From: Paenibacillus massiliensis 2301065 = DSM 16942
GTDB taxonomy: Bacteria; Bacillota; Bacilli; Paenibacillales; Paenibacillaceae
Length of the DNA: 64,000 bases
Assembly (NCBI RefSeq): GCF_000377505.1
Contig: NZ_KB898191.1
Location: 333,670-397,669 of the forward strand
Reading direction: 5' to 3'
Under the pieces are notes generated by a model, which worked only from the letters and a program-made list of their open reading frames with translations, made no database searches and was not told the origin of the DNA. The position numbers and the translations under genes are program-made. This document shows, one piece after another, positions 26,707 to 34,870 of this stretch (within the stretch, counting starts at the first letter, position 1; each line of letters starts with the position of its first letter).

Positions 26707-28077
26707 ATGTCCAGTAAAAAAGTATCGGTTCAAGTCATCGGATCGGGCCTGCTGCAGGATGACGTTCTTATGATCAGTGATCAACTGCTGAAGCTATGGA
26801 AGATTCAGACCGGGCATCCTCTGCAGCTCGTATTCGGCTCATTCCGCCAAGAGATCACAGCTATATCTGCACCTGGAATACATGGCATCCGCATGGGGAA
26901 TGCCCTTGCACATAAGCTGGGTCTGACTTCCAGCAGTGTCCTGCGCGTCTCCTGCCATACTCCCAGTCGAACCCTGCGCATGGGGCCGCTGATTGGCGTC
27001 CTGATTAGCCGGGATTTTCCGGATCAGACGGACAGACCATTCGGTACAATCACCCATTTTTGTCGTGAGCTGGCCGGTGCTTGCACTAAACAGGGCGCTT
27101 ATGTCTACTTCTTCACACCCGATCATATTCGTTCCCATCCCGGTCACGTTGACGGCTGGGTCTACGATGGGTCTTGGAAAAAAGCGGTTCTGCCTACGGC
27201 AGATGTAGTCAACAATCGGCTTACCTCACGCAAGCTCGAGAACAAACCTAGCGTACAGTATTTCATGAAAGAAGTAAAATTACGGTATGGTTCGACGGTC
27301 TTCAACGAGAAATTTCTGGATAAGAATGAGGTCTTTGACGCCCTGAAGCACAACAAAGAGCTAAGACGCTATCTGCCAGAATCTCACCTGCTGGATAATT
27401 ACCTTACCTTTAAGAAAATGTGCTCTACCTACAGCAGCGTGTTCCTGAAGCCCGTACGAGGTAGTCTTGGCAAAGGCATCATTCGGATCACCAAAAATGT
27501 AGACGGCACCTTCACTACACTTACGACATCCACCAGTGCACCGAAGAAGCAGGTCTATCCCAGTATCGTAAAAATGTTCTCAGGCATCTCGGGAAAAATG
27601 AAAACGACCCGCTATCAGATCCAGCAAGGTCTTCCGCTCATTGACCACAGCAAACGCCCCGTTGATTTTCGCGCTCTGGTGCAGAAGAACAAGAAGGGCG
27701 TCTGGAGTGTCACCTCGATTGTGGCTCGGATCGCGGGAGGAAGTCATTTCGTCTCGAATCTGGCACGAGGTGGCTCACTCAGTACCGTTAAGGAGGCCGT
27801 CGCCAAGACTTCCTTGTCTTCTTCAGTCAAGAGCAACGCCTATCAAGCATTGAAGACAGCCGCACTTGCGATTGCATCCGGTGTGGAGCAGTCGATCCCT
27901 GCCCATTTTGGTGAATTGGGAATAGACCTTGCATTGGATACTTCAGGCCATGTCTGGCTAATTGAGGTGAACTCCAAGCCATCCAAGAATGACAACACAC
28001 CGCTGGGTGACCAGAAAATTCGCCCTTCGGTCAAAAAAATGATTGATTACTGCTGTTATTTGGCTGAATTGCATTGA
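26707..28077 (+). CDS. YheC/YheD-family ATP-grasp spore protein, copy 1
   Basis: 456 residues from the ATG at 26707 (AAGGAGATC upstream). The N-terminal half (about 1-110) is a beta-rich domain ending MGPLIGVLISRDFP. The C-terminal part is ATP-grasp: FLKPVRGSLGKGIIRI (nucleotide-binding strand), YQIQQGLPLI, VDFRALVQKN, and ELGIDLALDTSGHVWLIEVNSKPSK (metal-binding Glu and Asn). Bacillus YheC and YheD are endospore-coat-associated; the reaction is unknown but ATP-grasp enzymes join a carboxylate to an amine or thiol. First of a row of five relatives. Confidence 0.88.
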   Translation: MSSKKVSVQVIGSGLLQDDVLMISDQLLKLWKIQTGHPLQLVFGSFRQEITAISAPGIHGIRMGNALAHKLGLTSSSVLRVSCHTPSRTLRMGPLIGVLISRDFPDQTDRPFGTITHFCRELAGACTKQGAYVYFFTPDHIRSHPGHVDGWVYDGSWKKAVLPTADVVNNRLTSRKLENKPSVQYFMKEVKLRYGSTVFNEKFLDKNEVFDALKHNKELRRYLPESHLLDNYLTFKKMCSTYSSVFLKPVRGSLGKGIIRITKNVDGTFTTLTTSTSAPKKQVYPSIVKMFSGISGKMKTTRYQIQQGLPLIDHSKRPVDFRALVQKNKKGVWSVTSIVARIAGGSHFVSNLARGGSLSTVKEAVAKTSLSSSVKSNAYQALKTAALAIASGVEQSIPAHFGELGIDLALDTSGHVWLIEVNSKPSKNDNTPLGDQKIRPSVKKMIDYCCYLAELH

Positions 28078-28102
28078 CAGCGGTGCAAGGAGGCTGATAT
28101 CC

Positions 28103-29335
28103 ATGTCCGTACACGCTGAAGCTGCTGCTCCTCATCGCATACTGGGAGTCATCGTGAACCGAAGAACAGGATCGCCACCCATCGCCGAAGCTGTATTCTG
28201 CCGCCGACTTTGCCAATCTGGAAGGCGCTATGGACTAACTGTACTCATCTTCACAGCGGATGGCATTGAGCCACAGCACGGCTCGATATCCGGTTACATC
28301 TACCGGGACAAAAGGTGGATCAGGAGTCGCATAACTCTGCCCGATCTGATCTACGATCGGCAGTCCGGGAGCGAACGACGTGCTTCCAGCCGCCTAGGTC
28401 TCCAGCGGTTAGCGGAGCAAGCAGCCCGACCACTGCGCTACTGGTCTAGAGGATTACCCGGAAAATGGCATGTGTATAAGAAGCTTGCCACCGATTACCA
28501 ACTTCGTCCCGTGCTACCCCCTACGCTTCCTTACTATGGGGGGAGGCTGCTGCGCGACAAGCTCCAGCAACAGCCCAGACTGTTCCTGAAGCCTCAAGCT
28601 GGTACTCACGGTAAAGGTGTGCTAGCCGTGGTGTCCTCCCCGGACGGGAAGTACCTGTCGGTAGCTGGCCGCAACCACCGTAACCAGTCATTCAGCCTTC
28701 GTTTCCAGAGCCTGGATACAGCAATCGACTGGGTAGACGAATATATTGCCGGGCAGCGCTATATTGTGCAGCCCTTCCTTGACCTGAGGGGCCGGGGGGG
28801 CAGGCCGTTTGACGTGCGTGCCTTGGTCCAGAAGAACCTTGCGGGCATCTGGACCCTGACTGGACTTGTGGTCCGGGAAGGTAACAACCCGAAGGGGCTA
28901 ACCTCCAATCTCCATGGTGGAGGAAGCGCTCATCAAGCTCTTGCTTATCTGGAGGAGCTGTTTGGGCAAGAGATGGCAGCGATTCTTGTGCAGAGATTAG
29001 AGATGCTTGCACTCAAGCTTCCCAGTCTGATTGAGGCGCACTACGGCAGTCTCGGGGAGCTTGGAATTGACTTTGGCGTAGACACCTCTCGCCGCATCTG
29101 GCTATTGGAGGTCAATTCAAGGCCTGGCAGATCAGCCTTTTTCGGACTAGAGGACCTGACAAGTGCCCGCCAATCCATATATCGCCCCCTGCAATACGCC
29201 CGCTATTTAATAGGGAAGCACGATCGACAAGACAGGATGACAGCAAGCCATTCACCAGAAGCTCATTTCCAAGTCAACAGCCCAGCTGACCCGGCTGCCG
29301 CATTGCCACGCGGGCCCTATAGGCTGTCGGGATAG
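28103..29335 (+). CDS. YheC/YheD-family ATP-grasp spore protein, copy 2
   Basis: 410 residues from the ATG at 28103, chosen for its AAGGAGG; the frame is open further upstream into copy 1. It lacks the N-terminal beta domain of copies 1 and 3. It has LGVIVNRR, FLKPQAGTHGKGVLAV, YIVQPFLDL, FDVRALVQKN and GELGIDFGVDTSRRIWLLEV. A tail of about 45 residues after the ATP-grasp domain is Ala/Pro/Ser-rich and looks disordered. The gene is noticeably richer in Arg and Gly codons than its neighbours, perhaps a divergent paralogue. Confidence 0.85.
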   Translation: MSVHAEAAAPHRILGVIVNRRTGSPPIAEAVFCRRLCQSGRRYGLTVLIFTADGIEPQHGSISGYIYRDKRWIRSRITLPDLIYDRQSGSERRASSRLGLQRLAEQAARPLRYWSRGLPGKWHVYKKLATDYQLRPVLPPTLPYYGGRLLRDKLQQQPRLFLKPQAGTHGKGVLAVVSSPDGKYLSVAGRNHRNQSFSLRFQSLDTAIDWVDEYIAGQRYIVQPFLDLRGRGGRPFDVRALVQKNLAGIWTLTGLVVREGNNPKGLTSNLHGGGSAHQALAYLEELFGQEMAAILVQRLEMLALKLPSLIEAHYGSLGELGIDFGVDTSRRIWLLEVNSRPGRSAFFGLEDLTSARQSIYRPLQYARYLIGKHDRQDRMTASHSPEAHFQVNSPADPAAALPRGPYRLSG

Positions 29336-29347
29336 GAGGATAAATAG

Positions 29348-30721
29348 ATGAGTTTGACCCATTGTAATGTTCACTTTACGGGACAGCCCGAGAAGGTTGT
29401 GTATATTTCGACCAACCTGATGAAGAGCCTCAACCTTGCAGGTGGCAAACAGATCCATCTGCGGCTTGGCAGAGGCCGAATTCCGGCTGCTGTTCGTACC
29501 ATTCGGAAGCCCGGCAAGCATCTATACCTGGCTAATGGCATCCGCAATGCCATTAATATCCCCAAGGCAGGTACTGTCTACCTGCGAAATACACAGAACG
29601 GCGTCGTACAGCTCGGGCCACTAATCGGTGTACTGTCCGATGGCTCCGGGTCGACAAGCCAGCCCTTCGGCTCGCGAACCGGCTTTATCAGACAGCTGCT
29701 GCGAGAGGGGAACAAGCGAGCCTATATATTTGCCTTTGCACCAAGGGACATTGATTGGAACAAGGAGACCGTGAATGGCTACTTTCTGAGCGATAAAGGA
29801 GAGTTCACGCGCAAGAGGGTGCCTCTTCCGGATGTCGTCTATAATCGGCTGCCCAGTCGAAAATTCGACTTCTCGCCCTCCACGAACATGCTGCGGGAGC
29901 GATTCATTCGCAAGAAAATTCCGTTCTTCAACTGGAGCTTCTTCAACAAATCGGATATTTACAGGTTGCTTGAGAATATGCCGTCAGTCAGCAAATATAT
30001 ACCAGAATCTTATATGAATCCGACCAGAGATCAGATTGCCCAGGTTCTGCAGCGTCATCAAATGGCTTACTACAAGCCTAGTGCAGGCAGCCTTGGGAAA
30101 GGTATCTATAAATTAACCTACACGCCGCAGAAGGGATATTATCTTCGCTACAGGCGCGGGGGCAGTAATGCACTGCTGCGCTTCTCTTCCTTTGACAAAT
30201 TGATGCGAATGCTTCAGGCCAGACTGGGTCAATCCATGCGAGGCTATGTCGTTCAGCAGGGAATCCATTTGATTGAGCTGGATGAGTGTCCGATTGACTT
30301 CCGATTCCACATGCACAAGAACGGCTCCAATCAATGGGTGGTCGTCGGCATTGGCGCCAAGAAGGCTGGAAAAGGTAGTGTAACGACGCATATCAAAAAT
30401 GGCGGCTCACTTCTAACCCCTGAACGGGCGCTCAGTCGCAGCTTCGGGTCTCGTTCAGGCGAAGTACTTCAGAATATGAAGCGGATTGCGGTTATCCTTG
30501 CACAGGCAATTGAGTCCCAGCATAAGCATCTACTTGGAGAAATCGGATTTGACCTGGGCATTGACCACAACGAGCAGGTCTGGATGTTCGAGGCTAATGC
30601 CAAGCCAGGCCGCTCGATCTTCCACCATCCCTCGCTGCGCTCTGAAGGAAAAGCATCCATTGACCACATTCTGGATCATTGCCTTTACCTGAGTAAGTTC
30701 CAGGGGAGGGAGGACGCGTGA
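29348..30721 (+). CDS. YheC/YheD-family ATP-grasp spore protein, copy 3
   Basis: 457 residues and the full two-part architecture: an N-terminal beta domain to QLGPLIGVLSDGSG, then ATP-grasp with YYKPSAGSLGKGIYKL, YVVQQGIHLIELDE, IDFRFHMHKN, and GEIGFDLGIDHNEQVWMFEA. It resembles copy 1 most. The ATG at 29348 follows AGGAGGATAAAT by one good spacing. It overlaps copy 4 by four bases (GTGA), supporting a single transcript. Confidence 0.87.
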   Translation: MSLTHCNVHFTGQPEKVVYISTNLMKSLNLAGGKQIHLRLGRGRIPAAVRTIRKPGKHLYLANGIRNAINIPKAGTVYLRNTQNGVVQLGPLIGVLSDGSGSTSQPFGSRTGFIRQLLREGNKRAYIFAFAPRDIDWNKETVNGYFLSDKGEFTRKRVPLPDVVYNRLPSRKFDFSPSTNMLRERFIRKKIPFFNWSFFNKSDIYRLLENMPSVSKYIPESYMNPTRDQIAQVLQRHQMAYYKPSAGSLGKGIYKLTYTPQKGYYLRYRRGGSNALLRFSSFDKLMRMLQARLGQSMRGYVVQQGIHLIELDECPIDFRFHMHKNGSNQWVVVGIGAKKAGKGSVTTHIKNGGSLLTPERALSRSFGSRSGEVLQNMKRIAVILAQAIESQHKHLLGEIGFDLGIDHNEQVWMFEANAKPGRSIFHHPSLRSEGKASIDHILDHCLYLSKFQGREDA

Positions 30722-31833
30722 ACATTCGCATGGAGGAGAGGCTAGTCTTCGCTATTCTGACCGTTCGAGGCACCGGTAAAAAATTGAAGGGAAATCTGGA
30801 TAACTTTCAGGATATATGGGAGAAAGGAACATCCTTGGGGAATCTGGTGTATATCGTAACAGCCAAGGATCTGGTACTGTCCGGTGGTACTGTCCGCGGA
30901 TATACCTTCAACGAGAGTAAGGGGACGTGGGAGCCTGGTCGCTTCCCTCTCCCCCATGTCGTCTATAATCGCATTCCTAATCGTAGCCAAGAGAGCAGAC
31001 CTTCTGTACGACGCAAGCTAAGAGAATTGGGTAAACGAAAAGATATTGCCATGTATAACCCCAGCTTCTTCAACAAGTGGAACCTATTTCAGTGGCTTAA
31101 ATCCTCCAAAAATACTCGCAAATTCATACCAGCTACCCGGAAGCTGAATAATGCGAGCGGTCTGGAGGAAATGCTGCAGGAATTTCCCTTTCTGTATCTC
31201 AAGCCGGAAAGCGGCAAGGCCGGCAAAGGTATCATGCTGTTGAAGTATAACAAGGAGCAATTGCTGCCCTATCGGCTGAAGATCCAATCTACTCGGAAGA
31301 GCACAACGTACAAGACTGGAAATCTCCAAAAGCTCTGGGCGAGGATTCGCAAGGAGACAGGTAGCACACCATATATTTTCCAGCAAGGAATTGAGCTTAC
31401 ACTCTATCGCAAGCGTCCGTTCGATCTACGTGTGCTGGTCCAGAAGAATGAGCGTGGTCACTGGAGCGTCACCGGAATCGGTGCTCGACTGGCAGGGGCA
31501 CGAAGCATTACCACTCATGTCCCGCGCGGAGGAAGCGTAGAGAATCCAGAGACGCTGTTGTCCAGACTCTTTGGCTCCGACATGAGCAACACACTGCTGC
31601 AGCGCGTCTACAGTTCCGCCACACAGATTGCACGTCAGGTTGAGATTGGAGCAGGCGCAAGCCTTGGGGAGATGTCCATGGACCTTGGCGTCGATGGGTC
31701 AGGGAACTTGTGGTTCTTCGAGGCCAATGCGAAGCCCATGAAATTCGATGAGTCGGACATCCGCCGTAAATCGTTGGAGCGCATCTTCGAATACAGCTCA
31801 TATCTGGCCAATCAGCTCAAAACAGGCGGTTAG
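30718..31833 (+). CDS. YheC/YheD-family ATP-grasp spore protein, copy 4
   Basis: 371 residues starting at a GTG that overlaps the stop of copy 3 and has GGGAGG upstream. Like copy 2 it lacks the N-terminal beta domain and opens with RLVFAILTVRGTG. ATP-grasp motifs are YLKPESGKAGKGIMLL, YIFQQGIELTLYRK, FDLRVLVQKN, and GEMSMDLGVDGSGNLWFFEA. Coupled to copy 3, it could act with it as a heteromer, as YheC and YheD may do; this is inference. Confidence 0.87.
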   Translation: MNIRMEERLVFAILTVRGTGKKLKGNLDNFQDIWEKGTSLGNLVYIVTAKDLVLSGGTVRGYTFNESKGTWEPGRFPLPHVVYNRIPNRSQESRPSVRRKLRELGKRKDIAMYNPSFFNKWNLFQWLKSSKNTRKFIPATRKLNNASGLEEMLQEFPFLYLKPESGKAGKGIMLLKYNKEQLLPYRLKIQSTRKSTTYKTGNLQKLWARIRKETGSTPYIFQQGIELTLYRKRPFDLRVLVQKNERGHWSVTGIGARLAGARSITTHVPRGGSVENPETLLSRLFGSDMSNTLLQRVYSSATQIARQVEIGAGASLGEMSMDLGVDGSGNLWFFEANAKPMKFDESDIRRKSLERIFEYSSYLANQLKTGG

Positions 31834-31844
31834 GAGGTGACAAC

Positions 31845-32363
31845 TTGACGCACATTGCGACCATGGAGGAATACTCGACAGACAATTGGATTATACAACG
31901 ACGAAGTCTTTTACAATTCGCCCGAAGATGCGGGGGCCTGCGGATCAGCAGAGAGCTGCTGCGACCGCTAGCTACCTTGTCGACAGAACAACTGAACGAG
32001 GAAGGAGCCTCCCTCTTGTATGCCTATGTGCGTACAGAGCAGGGACCTCAAATAGCCGGCTTTTGTCTGGCTGTAGGGTTCGGTCATGAGCTATGCATGG
32101 TTGTCATCAGACCGCTATACCGTGGCCGTGGACTAGGAAGACGCTTGTTGCAGGAGCAGCTGTCACGGCTTGAATATCTGGTCTGTACCGTGGATCATGA
32201 TCACACCGCTGCTAAAAAAATGTGCTATCATGCTGGACTTACTGCTACAGGTATTACTAGTCGTCCAGGAGGTAAGACCGTAATCGTGTATGAAGGGAAG
32301 CTGGATCAAGCTGAACGCCCTCCCTTCAAGGAAGGGGCATTACCATGGCTGAAGCTGTCCTAG
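31845..32363 (+). CDS. GNAT-family N-acetyltransferase
   Basis: 172 residues starting with a TTG behind AGGAGGTGA. The acetyl-CoA site is VVIRPLYRGRGLGRRLLQEQL (the R-x-x-G-x-G/A motif), with VCTVDHDHTAAKKMCYHAGL following as the usual second half of the fold. It lies between copies 4 and 5 of the YheC/YheD-type genes and overlaps the start of copy 5, so it belongs to the same transcript. It may acetylate a spore-surface component or a product of the ATP-grasp enzymes. Confidence 0.82.
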   Translation: MTHIATMEEYSTDNWIIQRRSLLQFARRCGGLRISRELLRPLATLSTEQLNEEGASLLYAYVRTEQGPQIAGFCLAVGFGHELCMVVIRPLYRGRGLGRRLLQEQLSRLEYLVCTVDHDHTAAKKMCYHAGLTATGITSRPGGKTVIVYEGKLDQAERPPFKEGALPWLKLS

Positions 32364-33484
32364 GCATCATGACGCTCTACATTAATAAAAACAAACAGAT
32401 TGAGGACCGTCAGGTCTATCAGCGCATGATTACGGAAGGCCGACGGATGGGACTGGAGGTATTCGTATTCACCCCATCCGACTTACACCCTACCAAGAAA
32501 ATGCTGCTTGCTCAGGATTACGATCCTGTTCGTGGAGCCTGGACTCGCTCCTGGCGTGCTTTCCCACAAATGATCTATGATCGGTGTCGGATACAGCGAG
32601 GAAGCCGCTTCGAGCAGTTGAAGCGATTCCGTAGACAATATGGGCATCTGACCTTTCTGAATCGTCCACTCCGCAACAAATGGACCGTTCATCAGGCCCT
32701 GGCGGCTGTACCTGAGTTCTATCCTCATCTACCCGCGACACGTCTGTTCCATCAATTCAGTGACGTACGCGAGATGCTGAAGCACAATTCACTCCTCTAC
32801 CTCAAGCCCATCAATGGTACTGGCGGGAGAGGGGTACTACGCATCGAACCCGTTCCAGGCAAAACAAATCTGTATCTGGTTCAGGGAAGGGACCTGCAAC
32901 GCAGGATCATCCCACCGAAGAGAATACCCATTGAAAAGCTCAAATCTGCACTTTCCAGCTGGAATATGCACAACTACCTCATTCAAGAGGGTATACCGAT
33001 CATGCTGGGCAACGGACGGGTGCATGATTACCGGATGCTCGTACAGAAGAATGGGCAGGGACAATGGGAATTTACCGGGGGTGCTGGCAGGGTCGGTCCC
33101 CCCCGCAGTGTAACCTCCAATTTGCACGGAGGTGGAAATGCCGTTTCGATGCAAGAATTACTGAAGCAATGGATACCGGATGAGAATATTCGGCGTGAAG
33201 TCAGACACAATGCGGAGAAGCTCAGTGTGGCTATCGCTATCTACCTGGAGAATTTGTACGGTGCATTGTGCGAGCTCGCTCTGGATCTGGCTATCAACAA
33301 GCATGGTCACATTTATGTACTGGAGGTCAATCCCAAGCCTGCTCGTGAGGTATTCTCAAAGATCGGTGAGAAAGATATCTATCGACTTGCGATCGTGCGG
33401 CCACTGGAATATGCACTGTGGATCCACCGCAACAAACTGGCTTCCACCACGGTTGCTGGAAGAAGACGAAGAGTCCCCCGCTAG
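32345..33484 (+). CDS. YheC/YheD-family ATP-grasp spore protein, copy 5
   Basis: 379 residues, short form without the N-terminal beta domain. It opens AVLGIMTLYINKNKQIEDRQ and contains YLKPINGTGGRGVLRI, YLIQEGIPIMLGNG, HDYRMLVQKNGQGQW, and CELALDLAINKHGHIYVLEV. The nucleotide loop GTGGRG differs from the GKG of the other copies. The ATG at 32345 lies inside the GNAT gene (19-base overlap). Last gene of the array; a perfect terminator hairpin overlaps its stop. Confidence 0.87.
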   Translation: MAEAVLGIMTLYINKNKQIEDRQVYQRMITEGRRMGLEVFVFTPSDLHPTKKMLLAQDYDPVRGAWTRSWRAFPQMIYDRCRIQRGSRFEQLKRFRRQYGHLTFLNRPLRNKWTVHQALAAVPEFYPHLPATRLFHQFSDVREMLKHNSLLYLKPINGTGGRGVLRIEPVPGKTNLYLVQGRDLQRRIIPPKRIPIEKLKSALSSWNMHNYLIQEGIPIMLGNGRVHDYRMLVQKNGQGQWEFTGGAGRVGPPRSVTSNLHGGGNAVSMQELLKQWIPDENIRREVRHNAEKLSVAIAIYLENLYGALCELALDLAINKHGHIYVLEVNPKPAREVFSKIGEKDIYRLAIVRPLEYALWIHRNKLASTTVAGRRRRVPR

Positions 33485-33498
33485 ACAAGGGACTCTTC
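33468..33498 (+). terminator. terminator of the YheC/YheD-type array
   Basis: GAAGAGTCCC (33468-33477) and GGGACTCTTC (33489-33498) form a perfect ten-base stem around the stop codon of copy 5; the sequence after it is T/A-rich (TATACATATT) rather than a pure T run. Confidence 0.65.
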
Positions 33499-33582
33499 TA
33501 TACATATTATTTATATCGTTACTTATTATTCATATCGTCACATACTATTCATAGCATGTGTTCCGATTGTTGTCAGCTACAA

Positions 33583-34266
33583 CTACTTCGCCGATGAGTA
33601 TAGCGCCAGCAGCTCTGTAAAATCCTTAATGATTACATCTGAGCCACGCAGCTCCTCACCGCCTCCGAAGCCAGCATAGGCACAACCGACGACAGTCTGA
33701 CCATTCTCCTTGCCTGCCTCCACATCCGAGGAGCGGTCACCCACCATCCAGGCGTTGGACAGACCATGGTGATCCAGCAGCAGCTTCACCAGATCGACCT
33801 TTGTGGCCGTATTGTATTGTCCCGCACTGTAGACCCCTTCGAACAATGGCATGATTTCATGGGCAGCCGCTACTCCTTTCACATAATCCTCCAGGCCGTT
33901 ACTTGCCACGAACAACCGTACTCCTTGATCATGAAGAGCTTGCAGCGTCTCCTTCACCTGCGGGTACAACTGATGTGTTCCTTGCTCCTTCAAGCCCTCC
34001 ATCTCCAGCTCCAGCAACAGAATATCGGCTCGTGCCCGCGCCGCGTCACTGGCGTCCGGCATTACCTTCATCCAAATGTCGCTAAGCAGCATACCGAGAC
34101 TGTTCATCATTCGCTCCTCTGGTGGCGTATCTCCCTCGAACAGTCCCTCTGCCCGTAGTTGGGCAAATAGTTTGTGGTAGACGGGACTTAGAAGCGTCTC
34201 GGTCTGAAATAACGTACCATCCATATCAAAAATCATCGCTTCTGGCTTGGTCAACATCTTAGTCAT
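33583..34266 (-). CDS. HAD-family hydrolase (phosphatase)
   Basis: 227 residues of the haloacid dehalogenase superfamily. Motif I is FDMDGTLF with the nucleophile Asp, motif II is FVASNG, and motif IV appears as MVGDRSSDVEAGKENG. A helical cap follows motif I, as in phosphoglycolate-phosphatase-like enzymes acting on small phosphoesters. The ATG at 34266 is used. Alone between the YheC/YheD-type array and a small gene; the substrate is not predictable. Confidence 0.9.
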   Translation of the reverse strand: MTKMLTKPEAMIFDMDGTLFQTETLLSPVYHKLFAQLRAEGLFEGDTPPEERMMNSLGMLLSDIWMKVMPDASDAARARADILLLELEMEGLKEQGTHQLYPQVKETLQALHDQGVRLFVASNGLEDYVKGVAAAHEIMPLFEGVYSAGQYNTATKVDLVKLLLDHHGLSNAWMVGDRSSDVEAGKENGQTVVGCAYAGFGGGEELRGSDVIIKDFTELLALYSSAK

Positions 34267-34353
34267 TGGGTTCTTATCGTCCTTCCTCCAACATGGCTAT
34301 ATGTCATTAGCTTATCATAAGCCATCTGGCCATGGAACTTTCGTTGTTAAACG

Positions 34354-34569
34354 TTAGTCAACTACATGGGCAGCAGCCCTGAATTCATACTGATCGCGTT
34401 CATACACTTTGCCAGCGATGGTCACCGAATCTGGTGCAATGCGCTCTACTGTGCCACCGAAATCCTCAAAGGTTGTCCGGCACGTCTCATCCACAGACAC
34501 GATATATACGCGCAGCTGTGTCATGGCAGCAGCAAACAGCTCCATATCCGTTCTCAGCGTCTTATACAT
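34354..34569 (-). CDS. small protein of unknown function
   Basis: About 71 residues from the ATG at 34569; a GTG further upstream is also possible because GAGGTGA and GGTG both lie in the leader. The pattern is a short helix (LRTDMELFAAAMTQ) followed by beta strands (RVYIVSVDET, TVERIAPDSVTIAGKVYERD), suggesting a small beta-barrel-like domain. I do not recognise a family. Confidence 0.55.
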   Translation of the reverse strand: MYKTLRTDMELFAAAMTQLRVYIVSVDETCRTTFEDFGGTVERIAPDSVTIAGKVYERDQYEFRAAAHVVD

Positions 34570-34665
34570 ACGATTCACCCTGCTCACCTCGGTTCGTTAC
34601 ATGCTTTGAACGATTGCCCATCAGTTAATCCAACCTTAACTGTTACTAATTTCTTGCTGCTGTTG

Positions 34666-34705
34666 TTCACTTCCTGCTGCTCTTCTTCACTTCCTGCTAC
34701 TCTTG
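34666..34705. repeat. 20-base tandem repeat, two near-identical copies
   Basis: TTCACTTCCTGCTGCTCTTC at 34666-34685 is followed by a copy differing at two positions (34686-34705); weaker echoes lie on both sides (about 34650 and 34706). It is in a non-coding stretch of 283 bases upstream of the small gene at 34354. Function unknown; could be slippage-prone. Confidence 0.7.
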
Positions 34706-34775
34706 TTGAATTCTTGTTACGTATGATAAAGCAATTCAGTCCATGATTTCAACAGAATAATTATTCTTGTTCATG

Positions 34776-34805
34776 AAAAACCAGCCGTCATGAACTGACG
34801 ACTGG
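34776..34805 (-). terminator. terminator of the kelch/SLH surface-protein gene
   Basis: On the minus strand CCAGTCGTCA, a five-base loop and TGACGGCTGG (arms 34796-34805 and 34781-34790, one mismatch) are followed by TTTTT, about 70 bases after the stop at 34871. Confidence 0.75.
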
Positions 34806-34870
34806 CTTCTTGGTTGTTCAGGCATTTCTGATGGCATTTCTAACGGCATTCTAATTTAGATCAGAGTTGT

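Noticed and set aside
34640..34720. CRISPR array
   Set aside because: The repeats are contiguous without spacers and only two full copies are present; no cas genes.
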